Below are positions 63,581 through 64,000 of a stretch of 64,000 nucleotides of DNA, one piece after another. The stretch covers positions 186,001-250,000 of the forward strand of contig NZ_FOIC01000004.1 in assembly GCF_900111485.1 (NCBI RefSeq), given 5' to 3'. This DNA is from Natrinema hispanicum. GTDB lineage: Archaea > Halobacteriota > Halobacteria > Halobacteriales > Natrialbaceae. Each line of letters begins with the position of its first letter. The first letter of the stretch is position 1. The notes under the pieces are model-generated. The model saw nothing but the letters and a program-made list of their open reading frames with translations. It had not been told where the DNA came from and ran no database searches. The position numbers and the translations under genes are program-made.

Positions 63581-63668
63581 ACCCGAATCCGGTAGTGGGG
63601 GCCGCTTACCGTTTCCGGTTTTCAGCGAGCGAGACTGTTGGGTCAGTCGGCCTTCAGCGCCGATCAGC

Positions 63669-64000
63669 TCACGCTTCGATCTCGCGGGCCGCTGCGAGCA
63701 ATTCGTCGTGAATCGCGCCGTTTGACGCGACCAATCCGTCGCTGTCGTGTCGCCAGCGCTCACCTTCGAGGTCGGTGACGACGCCCCCGGCCTCACGAAT
63801 GAGGTGGACGCCCGCAACGGTGTCCCACGGGTTCGCCCGCAGGTTGGTCATCGTCCCCTCGAGTGCGCCCGCGGCGACCATCGCGAGCTCGAGTTGGGCA
63901 CAGCCGAAGCGTCGCATGTCGCCAAAGCGGTCGACGAGAGCGCGGTTTGCCGCGGCATACTGGTCGCGCTGGTCGAAGTCCCACCAGAACGTCGGGCAGA
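63669..64000 (-). CDS. inositol-monophosphatase family enzyme, 5' end outside the window
   Basis: The reading frame is open to the window edge, so this is the C-terminal 110 residues of a longer gene. [58 protein letters not shown] is the C-terminal half of the FIG/inositol monophosphatase fold, with the metal Asp in NPWDTVAG and the final strand. Substrate (inositol phosphate, fructose-1,6-bisphosphate or PAP) not decidable from the fragment. Confidence 0.85.
   Translation of the reverse strand, partial: CPTFWWDFDQRDQYAAANRALVDRFGDMRRFGCAQLELAMVAAGALEGTMTNLRANPWDTVAGVHLIREAGGVVTDLEGERWRHDSDGLVASNGAIHDELLAAAREIEA

Noticed and set aside
1-64000. Replication origin, provirus or integrated plasmid
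   Set aside because: No orc1/cdc6 gene, ORB repeats, integrase, transposase or tRNA-associated direct repeat was seen; base composition looks uniform.

Overview
The window is ordinary chromosome of a haloarchaeon, most likely a member of the Natrialba/Natrinema/Haloterrigena group (family Natrialbaceae; the genus is a guess). The signs are high GC, very acidic proteins, TFB, Cdc48, GINS/PriS, FlpA/Nop5, archaeal RNA polymerase subunits, the alternative mevalonate branch (Mvk plus isopentenyl phosphate kinase), gamma-glutamylcysteine ligase, and many genes with a TATA-like box 25-30 nt before an ATG, which suggests leaderless transcripts. I see no insertion sequence, prophage, CRISPR array or integrase. 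Coding density is high and many same-strand neighbours overlap by ATGA.

Layout. 0-4 kb: a possible 44-aa protein, pyrophosphatase, a PadR regulator, the RNase HI pair and TFB. 4-9 kb: sugar catabolism, with glucose dehydrogenase and its regulator GfcR in one operon and a probable KDG/KDPG aldolase nearby. 9-16.8 kb: PanB, a hydrolase, an Hsp20-like protein coupled to Cdc48, a mechanosensitive channel and a Bcp peroxiredoxin preceded by a tandem repeat. 17-22 kb: PriS-GINS, an acetyltransferase, archease and RtcB RNA ligase. 22-27 kb: an uncharacterised flavin reductase/M20 peptidase/P-loop operon, a Bat-type regulator and MoaA.

27-33.4 kb is the transcription/translation core: tRNA-Ser(GCT), uS13, uS4, uS11, Rpo3, tRNA-Leu(CAG), eL18, uL13, uS9, Rpo10, Rpo6, enolase, uS2. 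33.5-42 kb: an HTH-ThiN regulator, mevalonate kinase and isopentenyl phosphate kinase, TrkA/TrkH potassium uptake, RNase J and GGPP synthase. 42-50 kb: GluRS, a tiny zinc-finger protein, membrane proteins, an SLC13/RCK transporter and TmcA. 50-53 kb: L7Ae, eS28, eL24, Ndk, a DUF7344-like regulator and superoxide dismutase. 53-64 kb: a giant FAD/Fe-S oxidase, an M24-fold protein, an HTH regulator, gamma-glutamylcysteine ligase, an acyl-CoA synthetase, FlpA/Nop5, a DUF63 protein and a partial inositol-phosphatase family gene.

The most interesting signals are outside the proteins. The untranslated regions before RNase J (39431-39580) and before L7Ae (49966-50092) can both fold into closed, multi-branched RNAs whose outer helix starts where the TATA box predicts the 5' end of the transcript; both are good candidates for autoregulatory leaders. 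Other points are an eL24 that has lost three of the four zinc-binding cysteines known from Haloarcula, an M24 protein without most metal ligands, and several palindromic or tandem-repeat operator candidates.
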